Shown one piece after another: positions 48,621 through 60,991 of a DNA stretch of 64,000 nt. The notes under the pieces are model-generated. The model saw only the letters and a program-made list of their open reading frames with translations, was not told the DNA's origin and searched no databases. The first letter of the stretch is position 1; each line of letters begins with the position of its first letter. This stretch comes from Oasisia sp. SBJ-2009 (taxonomy: Eukaryota > Annelida > Polychaeta > Sabellida > Siboglinidae), in NCBI GenBank assembly GCA_964017155.1, contig OZ024865.1, forward strand, positions 43,269,826 to 43,333,825, given 5' to 3'. The translations under genes were made by a program, and so were the position numbers.

Positions 48621-50039
48621 GGTGAGCATTGTTTGTGTACGTCAGTGCTTCAGTCATTATGTGTAACAAAATTTATGTGAGCGGTTACGCAGTTGTAGCG
48701 TGTTCGTAGACGTTTGCTGAGCTGATAGTTGCGTGACAATCCGACATGTGCGTACTTGTTTTCGGTTATCTGATTGATGACCGAATGTACTGTGGTGTTA
48801 ACTGCACCGTCAGCAATGCCGCTGTCAGATATTGTCGAACATGCATCATACTACACAACTGTTCGGATTCTTCATCGAAATGAAGTCCTGACATATTATT
48901 GGAATGTAGCAACACTGTATCTCAATAATTTGTTTGAAATAACTTACTATTTTCTAAAGCACAAATTACATCGCCTCGTTTCTGGTCCACATGTAATGGT
49001 ACACCGGCGTATATGTTATGCATTAACTATTTAAAATGATATATCGTGATGTTTTTCATGCCGTGGAAAATGTTCTACATAAATATATAAGTTACACTAT
49101 GGGGTACGTTATATCAGGGATAACCATATAAATGTAAACACGTTACCCATATGTATAAATCTGATGATCGATTTCAATATTTAGTATATATTGTATAGCG
49201 GACTCTTGCACAGAGCGAAAAGCAAACGCCCCAAAACTAATTTCAGCATCCAAGTGGTTATAATTTGGAGTCCAATACAAAAGTAATTATTTTGTAACCG
49301 TAGGCTACGAATATTATGACGCTGTGATATGAAAAGTTGATAGTGAACAACCAAGGAATGTGCACGTATGATAATTATGTTTACATAATATTTATGTCCC
49401 AGCTGAATATATGTTCTTTTCGACATAGCTGTCGTTGTTATCTAGACGTAATGTAATGGGCAGACCGGAATGTGTAAACGTAAACTACTTCAAGCTGTAC
49501 TAGCTGCCAATAGCACAACTAATATAAATGACTATTTTTCTACTCACGCACCAAGCTCTGGCCGGCCGCACACAACAATATATCTTCCATTGTTGAGGCC
49601 AGCACCAGACAACTATACCGCTGCGCTCGAGTGAACACAGTCAACCGGGTGTCTTAAGTGCAAGACGCCGATGAGTGACAACTCACTCCCGTGGCTGCTT
49701 AAACTCTGTGCAACTAACTTGCTGTCACACCGTGTCGGGATCTGAAGCATGTGTGCAAACAGTGATTAACAGTGAAGAAAAAAGTTGCATGATCAGACGA
49801 AACCATATTACAGTCATGCATGCATGTTAGTCCCTGTACGGTGCGGGGCTGGGCAATTGTGAGAAACTATGCGGGAAAGGACGGACGCTAGAATGAGAGT
49901 GTAACATTTGTTGCGGGTTGTAGATCAAACGACATAATTGCTGGGCGGTGAAGGCTCGGTATTACATCCTGTCAATAATTTTGTTATCTCACAAAATGCA
50001 TCATTACCTTAAACAATAAAAATACCAACTGATCAAAAT
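48621..50039. other. Non-array flank between unit 5 and LINE
   Basis: Sequence that does not match the repeated unit by eye. I find no convincing exon. The frames at 48774-49034 and 49181-49426 have no recognisable domain. A short GC-richer stretch begins near 49,557 (CTGGCCGGCCGC) and may be a fragment of another repeat. Confidence 0.4.
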
Positions 50040-50054
50040 ATGTTTCAAAATACA

Positions 50055-50735
50055 TCATCATGCTGTCGGTCGCGAAGCGACAAAGACTGCTTCCATCACT
50101 TGACTCTTGCTCTCCATTTGTCTCTCTGCTGTGAGAGTGATGTCCAGGAGTCGATCTTTATGTCTCTCAGCTTCAGGTTTCTCTTGATGGTATCCTTGAA
50201 CCGGAGGCGAGGGCGCCCTCTCTTTCTCTGACCTGAAGACAGTTGGGAGTAGAGAACCTGCTTTGGTAGCCTGTCTGGTGACATCCTCATGAGGTGTCCA
50301 GTCCACCGGAGATTCTTTCTGATCAGAAGATCTTCCATAGATGGTAGACCTGTCCGTTCGAGTATTTCCTTGTTTGTCACTTTGTCCATCCAGGTTATCC
50401 TCATGATCGATCGCAGATGTCGCATCATGAAGGCATGCAGCTTTTTCACCTGTCGTCTGTACATTGTCCATGCCTCGGCTCCGTATAGGAGGGTGGACAG
50501 CACGATTGCACGGTATATCTTGCCTTTAACCCGCATGGACACATGGTGGTTGTTCCAGAGTCTCTGGCGTAGTCGGCCGAAAGATGCATTAGCCTTGGCC
50601 ATCCTCCTCTGTATTTCATCGTCAATGCATCCATCACTTGATATAGTGCTTCCGAGGTAGGTGAATTCCAGAACAGAGTTCAACTTGTTTCCATCAACCA
50701 TGCGCCGCATGTAACTACCATCTATACAGACTGTC
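50055..50735 (-). pseudogene. LINE A ORF2 C-terminal region
   Basis: Minus-strand reading includes FTYLGSTISSDG, LLYGAEAWTMYRR, RWTGHLMRM and GRPRLRFKD, the conserved tail that follows reverse transcriptase in this LINE group. It picks up the reverse transcriptase frame broken off at 51648. Near 50,095 the frame shifts; the continuation MEAVFVASRPTA lies in another frame. The 3' end appears to be near the ATGATGATG stretch at about 50,055. Confidence 0.85.
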
Positions 50736-50737
50736 AT

Positions 50738-51647
50738 CAATACGGCACTATCTAACAACAGAAGCCGCGAAAAGTGCAGTCAATGCACTCGTCACATCTC
50801 GACTCGACTACTGCAACTCACTGTTGCATAACATCCCGTTAACACAGACAGCTCGGCTACAACGTGTCCAGAACAATGCAGCAAGGCTAATAACACGCAC
50901 CAATAAACATGACCACATCACACCAGTGTTGAAGGAGCTGCATTGGCTGCCAGTTGAGAGCCGAATCGCCTTCAAAATGTTGGTAATTACTTTTAAATGC
51001 ATGAATGGATTGGCGCCGTCTTGTCTGGCAGAACTTGTTAAACCACGAAAGCGTGACGGAAGCCTACGCCAGAACTATGCGCCAACACTGCACCAAGGCA
51101 TGACAAAGAAGTGTGTTGGTGATTCGGCATTTGGCGCAGCAGCACCTCGACTGTGAAATGAACTACCTGTGAACATTCGTGCGTCCGGGACATTACCCAT
51201 ATTTAGAAAGTATTTAAAGACATATCTTTTTAGTAGACATTTCAATTAATTTAAATTGTTTTAAAATGACGGACATTGCATTATAATTTCTTTTTAGTGT
51301 AATAATATTTTAATTAGTGTTTATGTTTTAGATTAATTTATAGATTTATATGTATGCTTACGTACAGAGTTTTAGAAAGGGTTTTAATTTTATATTAATA
51401 TATATATATAATTTGCATACCATGTTTTAGTACTATACATCTTAAAAGCAGTGTTTAATATAATTTATTTATATAATTTACATACAAAGATTTGCGAGTT
51501 AGTATGATTTATATTAATTTATATAATTTACATTTTTATTTATTAATATACATTAATTTTAGTATTTTTCTTGTGCAGCGCATCGATCCGCCATGCGGGA
51601 ATTAGCGCTATATAAAAACTGTATTATTATTATTATTATTATTATAA
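50738..51647 (+). mobile_element. LINE B: 5'-truncated CR1/L2-like LINE nested in LINE A
   Basis: Plus-strand reading from about 50,740 gives LDYCNSLLHNIP, RLQRVQNNAARLI, HDHITPVLKELHWLPVE and LAPSCLAELV, the typical reverse transcriptase C-terminal region of CR1/L2-type LINEs. A TGA at 51154-51156 replaces the usual Trp of the PRLWN motif. An AT-rich 3' UTR follows, and the element ends in GCGCTATATAAAAACTG and (ATT)n at 51622-51646, typical of these elements. I could not find a clear target-site duplication. Confidence 0.85.
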
Positions 51648-53421
51648 CCATGATGTCCTCCTCTCGGGTTCTTGTAGAGTTGGGTTGGTACAGCACCTCG
51701 GTCTTCTTGATGTTAATCTTCAGGCCAAACTTCTTTGACGCATTGGGGAAAGCATCCACTATATTCTGCATCTCTTCAGCAGAGTGTGCAACCAGTGCAC
51801 TGTCATCTGCGAATAGCAGCTCTCTCATCAGTATCCGAGTAGTCTTGGTCTTCGCTCTGAAGTGTGCGACGTTGAATAGGTCAGCGCTCTGTCTGGACTG
51901 TATGTAGACACCATCCCCCATGTCTCGGAAAGCATCATCGAGCATTGCTGATAGGAAGATGGAGAACAGCGTGGGGGCCAGTACACATCCTTGCTTGACC
52001 CCATTTGTGACACTGAACGATTCCGAGACTTCCCCTCCAACACTAACATTTGCCATCATTCCGGTATGTAGTGCCTCGATCATTGTTGTGAACTTCTCTG
52101 GGCATACATACTTCCTCAGTAGCTGCCATAGCCCGGTTCTCCCAACTGTATCGAACGCCTTACTGAAGTCGACAAATACCATGTACAGTGGTCGGTCCTG
52201 CTCAATGCACTTTTCTTGTAGTTGTCGGAGACAAAATATCATATCCACGGTGCTCCGGTTACCTCTGAAGCCACATTGAGTCTCTGGAACTACCTCTGGT
52301 GTTATGTGGGTAGATAGTCTGTGGAGTAGGATCCTGGCGAAGATCTTGCCTGCTATGGAAAGAAGAGAGATTCCTCTATTGTTCCCACAGTCTGTTCGAT
52401 CACCTTTCTTGTAGATGGTTACAATGTTGGCATCCTTCCATGCTTGTGGTACAGAACCCACCTCCCAGGCATTGGTGATTAGTTGGTGCAGTCTGCTGAA
52501 CAGATTGTCTCCTCCGTGCTTCCATACTTCTGCAGGAATTCCATCTCCTCCAGGTGCTTTGCCATCCTTCAGGCCGGCGATTGCTTTAGCCATCTCATCC
52601 ATAGTTGGAATCTCATCTAGGCTTGTCTTGATAATGCGCTGCGGGATGTTGTCCAAAGCTTCGTGATCTATATCTCCAGGGACGTTGAGTAGCTTCTGGA
52701 AGTGTTCACTCCATCTTGCCACAACTCTCTTGCTGTCAGAGAAGGTCTCCATTCCATCTGCTGATTTCAGTTGAACAGGTCCCTTCTTTTTGGGTCCCCA
52801 CACTTCCTTCAGTCCATTGTAGAAGCCCTTCATGTTGTTACTGTCAGCAGCTCTCTGCAGCTCCACTGCCTTCCTTTCCCACCAATCTGATTTCAGTGCA
52901 CGGGTGTGTTTTTGTAGCAGTCTGCAGGCGTCTTTATATGCTGCAGTGGTGGATCTAGTGCTCCTGGTTTGCAACACTCTCTGGTGGGCTTTGTCTCTTC
53001 TGCTCATAAGAGTTTGTAGCTCCTGATCGTTGGGGTCGAACCAGTCCTGGTGTTTTCTGTCTGGCTTGCCAAGATATGTCTTGGCTGTGTTGTACACGAC
53101 CTGCTGCAGAGCTTCCCATTCCTCGTCTGGTGTTGAGTTTTCCTTCTCGTCCCATTGGGCGAGAGCACTGTCCATCTCCTGCTCAAAACTCTCCCTATGG
53201 CTGGTGGTACTTAGTTTTGCTATGTTGAGCTTGGTCGGCTGACTTGTTCCTTGCCTGCTGTGCTTTTGTCGTATTCTGAAAGCCACTTTTGACCTCAGCA
53301 TCTGGTGATCGGTCCAACAGTTTGCTCCACGCATGGCTCGGGTACTGTGGATGTCCATCTTATCCCGACACCTCGTGATGATGAAGTCGATCATATGCCA
53401 GTGTCTGGAACGAGGATGCAT
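51648..53421 (-). pseudogene. LINE A reverse transcriptase domain
   Basis: Minus-strand reading runs through GLKDGKAPGGDGIPAEVW, NNRGISLLSIAGK, ETQCGFRGNRSTVD, FVDFSKAFD (catalytic Asp), GVKQGCVLAPTLF and LLFADDSALVAHS (the FADD catalytic pair). It is cut off after EEDIMV, where the ATT tail of the nested LINE begins. Apart from the flanking stop and the insertion, the frame is intact, so decay is recent. Confidence 0.9.
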
Positions 53422-54081
53422 CTAGGTGGTCTTGCGTTCATCCTTCTGCTTGAACATGGTGTTCGTCACTATCAGTTCGAACTCAGAGCACAGAGCCAGT
53501 AGAAGCTCGCCATTGGAGTTGCATTTCCCAATCCCATGTTTGCCCATGACCAAGGGCCACTTGTCATTGTCTCTTCCTATCCTCGCATTGAAGTCTCCTA
53601 TCAACAGTAGCTTATCTGTACGGGGGATGCCACTGAGCACACTTGCCAGCTGGTTGTAGAAGGCCTCCTTGTTTTCCTCTGGGTTTGTCATTGTCGGAGC
53701 ATACACGCTGATAATTGTAGCAAAGTTGTCCTTACTCAGAGGTAGTCTCATCGTCATGATTCTGTCACTTACTGGCCGTGGCATTTCTGTCAGCTTTGTG
53801 ATGATATCCTTTTTGATAGCAAAGCCCACTCCGGCCTCCCTTCTTTCTCCTTCTGGTTTGCCACTCCAGAAGAAAGAGTATTCCAAGTCGTTGAGACTAC
53901 CAGACTCTGAGAACCTTGTTTCACATAGGGCGGCGATGTCGATGTTGTATTTGGCAAGTTCCATTGCTACTAGTGCCGTGCGTCTTTCTGGTCGGTTAGC
54001 TCATTCTCGGTCGAGGAGAGTCCTCACGTTCCATTGTCCAATTGTCAGTAGTTGTCTTCTTTGTCTTCTTCTTCCTAGCTG
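53422..54081 (-). pseudogene. LINE A endonuclease (APE/EEP) domain
   Basis: Minus-strand reading includes WNVRTLLDR upstream, ALCETRFSESG, AGVGFAIKKD and LLIGDFNARIG, hallmarks of the exonuclease-endonuclease-phosphatase fold that nicks target DNA for retrotransposition. A TGA at 54001-54003 separates the first strand of the fold from the rest, and a TAG at 53422-53424 separates the domain from the reverse transcriptase. That TAG looks like a Trp codon change, because the frame continues unbroken. Confidence 0.85.
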
Positions 54082-54490
54082 ATTTTTCACTGTCGATGGA
54101 AGATGAGGTCGAGCAGCGCGGTCCTTGGTAACCCGGGCGACGGCCGATCCGGTATCATGCTTCGTGCAGTTGTACATTTCATGGAAGCTGCTAGCAAAAA
54201 TTGTTGAAGTGCCGCTGGCTTTTGCAAGTTACTAGCGACACTCTCTCGGGGAACAAATAGAGGTCTCACACCGGCAAGAACATGTCAAGACAGGCGCAAA
54301 CTATTTGTCCCTGCAGTGGCTGGTCGAGAGATGTTGCGAATTCCATACATCAACCGCCCTTGATGCTGCCACAGTGACATGGTTTTCTGTTTAGGGTTTG
54401 CTCCCTTAGCCTTCGGTTCTGACAAGAACCTGTACCACAAGGCAGTGGTTTACAACTCTGCATGGCAGGGGCGTCAAACTCCCTGAGGTA

Positions 54491-54837
54491 TTGCAATACC
54501 TGCATTGCAATACCTGCATACCAAATTTCAAAATACACCATAACAGATATCATGTAGGATAGAATCGTAATGAGTAGCAGCTATCGTTATGCGGATTGCA
54601 CGATGAGCATACATGGCCACTTCACTGAAGTACCAGCGTTTAACGGAAGGGTCAATAAAAGTGCTATTAATCTCAACGAAAGCAAAAACAGCATCGAATG
54701 ACTGAGGTCATGGATACATGTTAGATAAATAAAAATGAAATTAATACGTGATTTTCGAAGATATGGGAAACGTCAATCAAAGTAGTTAGTGGCAGCGGCA
54801 AGCACTGCAGGCATAGAATGTGCTTCACTTAAATAAA
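54491..54837. other. Flank between LINE A and unit relics
   Basis: AT-rich sequence with no gene seen. Next to the presumed LINE 5' end is a 14-bp perfect palindrome, GGTATTGCAATACC (54487-54500), followed by a 14-bp near-exact direct repeat of its right half. Confidence 0.4.
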
Positions 54838-55855
54838 GTACTCTTATTTAAACAAATAAAAACAGTTGTGTATCAACTTCTTGATGTGGCGTGAATTAAA
54901 CATTGTTCATGTCGGCGTCACTCATCAGAAGGGCATCGAAATGTTTGCAAGTCAGCACAGTTCATCATAAACCAACAGATAAAAAAACAGTGCGTGTTGG
55001 ACAGATAAAGTTCAGCTCAACAAAAACATATACAGCATTTCATTGGTAAGAACGACAAAACTAATAAAACATGAAGATAAATGTGGTGTTCAGAAGACGA
55101 TAATTTCTTAAGAAGAAAACAAAGGAGGCTTAGATTGATGTCGGTTACGCGGCCGAAAAGACCTTTCAATCAACCAACAAACTCGTTTTTGCGGTGTTAG
55201 ACAATTCACGCGATAGTACCACTTAAAACATCAGGTGAAAGGGTATCGCTATATCCCTAAAAGGCAACATGGCAGCATTGATTATAATAATATTGTTCGA
55301 CTGAAACAATATATTTCGAGGATTTTGGATGAATATTCGATACTTTATCGAAAGCCATGGACGAATATGTAGCCTGAATATTTATCGATTAGGATGGAAA
55401 CGGAACATGCATATCACCTCGGGAAGAGTGATACATTGTATACGTTGTATGTGATGGTGAATGTTTTATTACGGCAACACTTCGAGTATCAGAGTGTTGG
55501 TGTAAAGGAATCAATATGCACGTATTAGCGCCACAATGATGCATTCGATGACAACTATTATTATATAGCCATTGATAATGTGTTACATTTCTGATTCGCA
55601 AAATCTTGTCTACATGGTCATCTTACTTGAATTGTCAATATGCCTATTGTTTCCACAACGATTTCAGTCATGTATCGTCGTTAGCCATTGCGTATTGCCT
55701 AACACAGATTTCAAGTATGACGAACACAATTTGACGTCAGTGAAGTGTAAAAACATTGGTAAATTATGTTTTTGTCGTAGTAGGTCATCTAAGCAGAACT
55801 GATGAATGGGGTCTTACGGTGAAAATTAATGATGCATGTGTAGCACAGGATACAA
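54838..55855. repeat. Relic repeat R1, diverged unit spacer
   Basis: Begins GTACTCTTATTTAAACAAAT and shares long matches with R2 immediately downstream. Around 54,915-54,985 it matches the inter-array spacer of the tandem units (CGGCGTCACT, GCAAGTCAG, TCATAA), so it is an old fragment of the same unit in the + direction. No exon is kept. Confidence 0.6.
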
Positions 55856-56585
55856 AGTACTCATATTTAAACAAATAAAAATAGTTGTGTATCAACTTGA
55901 TGTGGCGTGAATTTAACATTGTTCATATCGGCGTCACTCATCAGAAGGGCAGCGAAATGTTTGCAAGTCAGCCAAAGGCACAGTTCATCATAAACCAACA
56001 GATAAAAAAAACAGTGTAAGTTGGTCAGATCAAGTTCAGCTCAACAAAAAACAAATACAGCACTTCATTGGTGAGAAGGGCAAAACTAATAAAAATTGAA
56101 TGATAGAAAATTCACGCGATAGCACCATTTAAAACATCAGGTGAAAGGGAATCGCGATATCCCTAAAAGGTAATCTGGCAGCATTGATTATAATAATTGA
56201 ATTCGACTGAAGAAGTATTTTTGGAGGATTTTGCGTGAATATTCGATACTTTATGGAATGCCATGGACGAATATGTAGCTTAAATATTTATCGATTAGGA
56301 TGGAAACGGAACATGCATATAACCTCGGGAAGAGTGAGACATTGTTTACGTTGTATGTGATGGTGAATGTTTTATTATGGCAATTCTTCGAATATCAGAG
56401 TGTTGGTGTAAAGGAATCAATACCTTACACAGATTTCAAGTATGACGAACACAATTTGACGTCAGTGTAGTGTAAAAACATTGGAAAATAATGTTTTTGT
56501 CGTAGTAGGTCATCTAAGCAAAACTAATTAATGTTATCCTACGGTGTAAGTGCATGATGCATTTGTAGCCCAGGACATGAAAAAT
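55856..56585. repeat. Relic repeat R2, second copy of R1
   Basis: Direct tandem copy of R1 with internal deletions (it lacks parts equal to about 55,100-55,190 and about 55,520-55,690). It keeps AAGTCAGCCAAAGG, which matches the tandem-unit spacer better than R1 does. Confidence 0.6.
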
Positions 56586-56727
56586 AATTACAAAATTAAA
56601 GAGTTTGACATTGACTGTATTGTGCCTGAATGAATAACACTGTTTCGCGTGTGGTATGTATTATATTTCTAGGTATTGCTACATGCTATATTGTGATTAG
56701 TAATCATACGTATGTCGGATTATTCAG

Positions 56728-56918
56728 GCTGCAGATAAATTTACTGTGAGAGATACAGCGGCTGGCAGGCGACCGTATGCAACGGATGCTGAAGCTACGT
56801 CTGCTGTAGATATGGACGTCCCATTCGCTACAGGAGACACCCTGGAACAGGCGCCACTACAAGTGTCACCGTCATCGTTATGTCAACACGTGTCGCGGCT
56901 GCTGTTGCGAGCGATAGA
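56728..56918 (+). pseudogene. Decayed copy of coding exon 4
   Basis: Aligns with exon 4 of the units from its acceptor (TTATTCAG) onward: GGCTGGCAGGCGACC, GGACGTCCCATTCGCTACAG and GTTATGTCAACA are shared. In the cysteine frame a TAA appears four codons in and a TGA follows the NGC motif, and there are later frame breaks. Exons 1-3 are not found nearby. Confidence 0.8.
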
Positions 56919-57341
56919 CAAGTATCACGAGGTGACTAGATCGTATACCACACACGTCTGTTTCTGTGACTATCGTTCTGATCTTTGTTTTTCTAGCAGA
57001 CAATTACTTTTACATTTAATATTCTAGTCAACATGTTCCTAAAATACTTATATATATTCACTCCTGTCGAATTATATGGAGTAATTTAAATTTAGATTGT
57101 ATGACATACTGTTTCCTGACTGAACAATAACTACGATGTTAGGTCATTGAACACTCTTTTTATTTCCGTTAAATTGTATTGCCTCTCCTCAACTCAATAC
57201 ACATATAATGTTTCAATTGTATTGCTGGTGTCGCATCGGCGTTAGCTGTAACATTTTATTTATCACTGGAGAATACCGTACTAAATCACACGTCTTGCCG
57301 TTTGTATTACAGCGAAGTCCAGGAGTTTACCTTGATGACAG
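56919..57341. other. Flank between exon 4 relic and inversion junction
   Basis: AT-rich, with no gene seen. It may be diverged 3' UTR of the exon 4 relic, but no convincing alignment could be made by eye. Confidence 0.35.
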
Positions 57342-57480
57342 ACGCAACCTACAACCCATGGGAGATAGCTGTCTCTGAATGTCCATATACATGTTTGTTT
57401 GCAACCGCAAACGCAACCTACAACCCATGGGAGATAGCTTTCTCTGAATGTCCATATACATGTTTGCTTGCAACCGCAAA
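57342..57480. repeat. 69-bp tandem duplication at the inversion junction
   Basis: Two copies, 57342-57410 and 57411-57479, differing at few positions. The period is 23 codons, so a frame through them (57302-57553) shows a repeated TYNPWEIA-SECPYTC peptide. It ends in GCAACCGCAAAC hexamer-like steps. It occupies the place where array A would be expected in the inverted unit. Confidence 0.8.
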
Positions 57481-57519
57481 TATTGTACGAGGAATCCATT
57501 GCTACAATCAAGCTACTGC

Positions 57520-58186
57520 AGTGAAATTTGTTTGTTATTGTACATCTAACTAATTTCACATAAACGTTACACATATTCAAGATATATTCTTGAAATGTCA
57601 ATCCAGCTTTTAATGTAGAACGCGAAAGTCTAGAAAAATGTGTTCGTTTTCTATGGTTTCTAGGGACTTATATCCGGGTATCCTAATCCAAAAATTGGGA
57701 TGCCATTTTAATATAATATTACAATAATATATCAGGGCATTACAGCGGCGTATCATTTAGAACGTCGGTATATGTAAGCTGTGTTTTTGTCATCAAACTG
57801 TGTCGCAGCAGAGCTCTCTGTAGGTGCTTCCCAACACCTCCGACAGCAAAATGTTGACTGTTGTGAAAACCACAGGCGAACTTACGTTAGACATGTCAGA
57901 TGAAACAAACAAAAACAGTTACATACATTCAAACACGAACACTCGAGCACGCAATCACACACAAAAATTGACACAATGATTGACGCACTTGTATACGATC
58001 TCTGTCTGTCTCTCTCTACCCCGTACCTCGCATCAACTCGAACAAAAAAAACACGCACACCCGCTCGCTCTCTCATTCTCGAAAAAAACCCAGTTATAGT
58101 AATTTACGCATTGTCAGATAAACTGCTGTTTGTTCAAATAATGGCATGCATACTTTTCAAATTCTGGCGCCAATACTTTCATATTT
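57520..58186 (-). other. Inverted copy: spacer next to array A position
   Basis: Reverse complement of 10633-11210 (for example GTGAAATTTGTTTGTTATT against AATAACAAACAAGTTTCAC). It shows that the inverted unit starts right at the former edge of array A. An extra segment of about 110 bp near 57,650-57,760 is not in the forward units. Confidence 0.7.
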
Positions 58187-58896
58187 TAATGCATTAATTC
58201 ATAATTTCATTTCTTCAATATTTCATTCATATTTTCACATATTCAACATGTCATTCGTTCATACACTTATACGCTAGGTTTTCAGATGTTCACGCTTTGA
58301 CAACACTTTCACAATACTTTATCAACACTTCCACACTTTCATAATTATCATATTCTCATAATATCATACTATCATACTATCATAGTATCATAATTTCATA
58401 CTCTCATTCTCTCAAACTTTCACGCTCTCAGTATCTCTTACTCCTATACTGTAATGCTGCCATACTGTCGTTCTTTCATACATTCATACTTTCATATTTT
58501 CATACTCTCACACTATCATTCGTTCTTCCTCTTATACTTTCAAACTGTTATACTAGCATATTTTCATCCTCTCGTAATCTCATACTATCATAGTGTCCTG
58601 CTCTCATACTCTCGTATTCTCATAGTTTCATCTTCTCATTCATTCATACTCTCACCTATTCTTATATTCTTATACTCTCATACTCTCATACTCTCATATT
58701 CTCTTACCTTCATGCCATTATGCTATCTTACTATCATAGTATCATTCTTTAATACTGTTATACTGCATGTCATACTGTTCATACTTTCATACTCTCATTA
58801 TCTCGTACCCTCATTGTCTTATGCTCACTTTCTTTTATCCTCTCATCCTTTCACACTATCATGCTCTCAGAGAGAGGGAGATAGATAGATATACAC

Positions 58897-58968
<72 letters not shown>

Positions 58969-59011
58969 TAAATATGTTTAGGAATTATATTTATACTACT
59001 CGGGGGGGGGG
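58187..59011. repeat. Inverted copy: TATGA minisatellite, (TA)n and poly-G
   Basis: Reverse complement of 9833-10632: TCATACTCTC-type steps to 58872, (TA)n about 58896-58966, then a G tract near 59002-59011. Confidence 0.85.
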
Positions 59012-60871
59012 CGGGTGTTGGGGCATATTTTCTCAAAGAAAGGTATTAGTTGATACGGGATGCGAATGGAATCGGCCTTGGCCGGGTGGCGACCCCGGAT
59101 GTAGGTTGACATGTCGGATCCCAGATGATCGACCCATGACAGGTTCGGACTACATTCACAGTCACAGATTCACGCATAGCATATGCATCGCAACTGTCAT
59201 ATAGGAAAATGCATGTTATTACAGTTTGCTATTTACGTTTCTGTGATATGTGTAAACAAGTTGAGGACACTATTAAGCGCGTGCCATTATCATTCTATAC
59301 ATAAATTTTAAATGCATGTATGTGTAGGCAGTAATGTTAAACTGGTAGGGGATTTTAAACGTTTGATCAACAATGTCCAAACATATAAACGTACCATTTA
59401 AAGGATGTATGACCCTGATTTGTGAGAGGATGGAACCATATCTTAACGCCAACTGCTAGGTGTTTGCCTAGAAAATACATAATGCCTCATTTTCACAATC
59501 TTGCTCCAACAACGGCATTCCCAGCAGTGTCACGATTATAAGTGTCGTCAGACGAAGCAGACGCAGATATGTGAATCACGAATACTTGCTTAGACACGAA
59601 TAAGACATCAATCTATTTATATATAATTACAGTAACATAAAATATATTTTATAATGGCATTGAATGTTTCATATTATTCACATTCTCATATAAAAATACT
59701 ACAAATTATAGATGTCGGAAAAGGGGATAGAAGGTCGTACACAAAGTGTTGGAATTTAATTCAGGTATATGGATTGAGAAAAACCTTAACTGGAAGAAAA
59801 ATACAAAAGACAAATGCAAGAACATTGCCCAGTTATTGGTAATAATTAATAAACTCAACCCACTCTTACAGTCTTGAATAACCTTTTAACATCTGTCATG
59901 AAATTAATTAGATGATCAGGTAGCATTGCATAAAGTGACGGTATTGGCGTGCGTCTATACCCGACCATAACATACATAATGAATAATCACCTACTGTTGC
60001 GATCACCCACACGAAAACCGCATCATCTCACCCTAAACAAGCAACCTTACATAGCTTCATATCAGTTGTCATCAGTTAGAATCGATAACTTAATTGTAAC
60101 ATAATAATATAAAGGTAGGAACGCGTAAGCAGCTCGAAAAAGAATACACGATCAAAGGCATTTTGACAAGAAAACTACTTCAAAAGTACTGCAACACGTG
60201 GCGACATATGTTTGATGCAGACACTCGCTGATACATGCACATACATTACAACTTATTATCACGGCCAAATATATGTTATTGGTGTTTAGATTGTAAACCT
60301 ATTCCATCTAACTCAAAATGGTATATGAGAACAATAAAACGCAAATATTGTGAGCATGTAATCAGCAACAATTTCGAATATGGTTTTCAACGTAACATTT
60401 TGTGTTATTAATGATAACGAAACGAGTTGTTCACTCAGAATATATACTTAACGTTTCTTTACAAAGTTGTAGCAATAACTACATTAATTCTTTTTTTAAA
60501 CATGACGATTATATGCGTACCGCCGACAAACTTTTTTTTGCAGAACGGTTAAAATAAGGAGAGAAACAATATCGATTGTTTTCTGGACTGCACTATATAA
60601 CATAGAGTGTGAGATATTGTTTTGTTGTGTGTCTGATAGTGACAAGAACATGAAATAAAAAAGAACTATTGGTCGTTTCCATCTGCTAAGAAGAACATAT
60701 GTTTTCTCTCGTAAACACAACAACATAGCCAATTATACTGGATGCACTTAGACAAATGCACACGTGTGCATCCATATAAAAGTAGACACGTAGCCATATA
60801 TATTTTGGTTTATATGTGAACCGCCATATCAACTGTGTGAATGAGCGAATTAGGAGAAACAGACAACACAC
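59012..60871 (-). other. Inverted copy: spacer
   Basis: Reverse complement of the unit spacer, including the GC-rich island at about 59,040-59,150. The site of the unit 1 insertion is empty here too, reading GTAA on the unit strand instead of TTAA. No gene is seen. Confidence 0.6.
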
Positions 60872-60991
60872 AGGGAGAGAGAAAGAGAGAGGGCGAGAGA
60901 GAGAGAGAGAGGGCGAGAGAGAGAGAGTGCGATAGAGAGAGAGAGAGATAGAGAGAGAGACAGAGATAGAGAGAGATAGAGAGAGAGAGCT
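60872..60991. repeat. (GA)n microsatellite, inverted copy
   Basis: Reverse complement of the (CT)n found in each forward unit. Confidence 0.95.

Larger units (their letters stand above)
50055..54490 (-). mobile_element. LINE A: near full-length but degraded non-LTR retrotransposon, antisense
   Basis: Read on the minus strand, from about 54,490: a 5' UTR-like region, an APE-type endonuclease (about 54,081-53,425), a reverse transcriptase (53,421 to about 51,648) and the ORF2 C-terminal region (about 50,735-50,096). A second LINE interrupts it between about 50,738 and 51,647; without that, the element is about 3.5 kb. In-frame stops at 54001-54003 (TGA) and 53422-53424 (TAG), a frame break near 50,095 and the insertion make it inactive. 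The clade is not certain; length and layout recall RTE-like or related elements. Confidence 0.85.

Noticed and set aside
50824..51156. Host gene candidate on the + strand
   Set aside because: Its sequence is the well-known C-terminal region of CR1/L2-type LINE reverse transcriptases, ending in the ATT tail of such an element.
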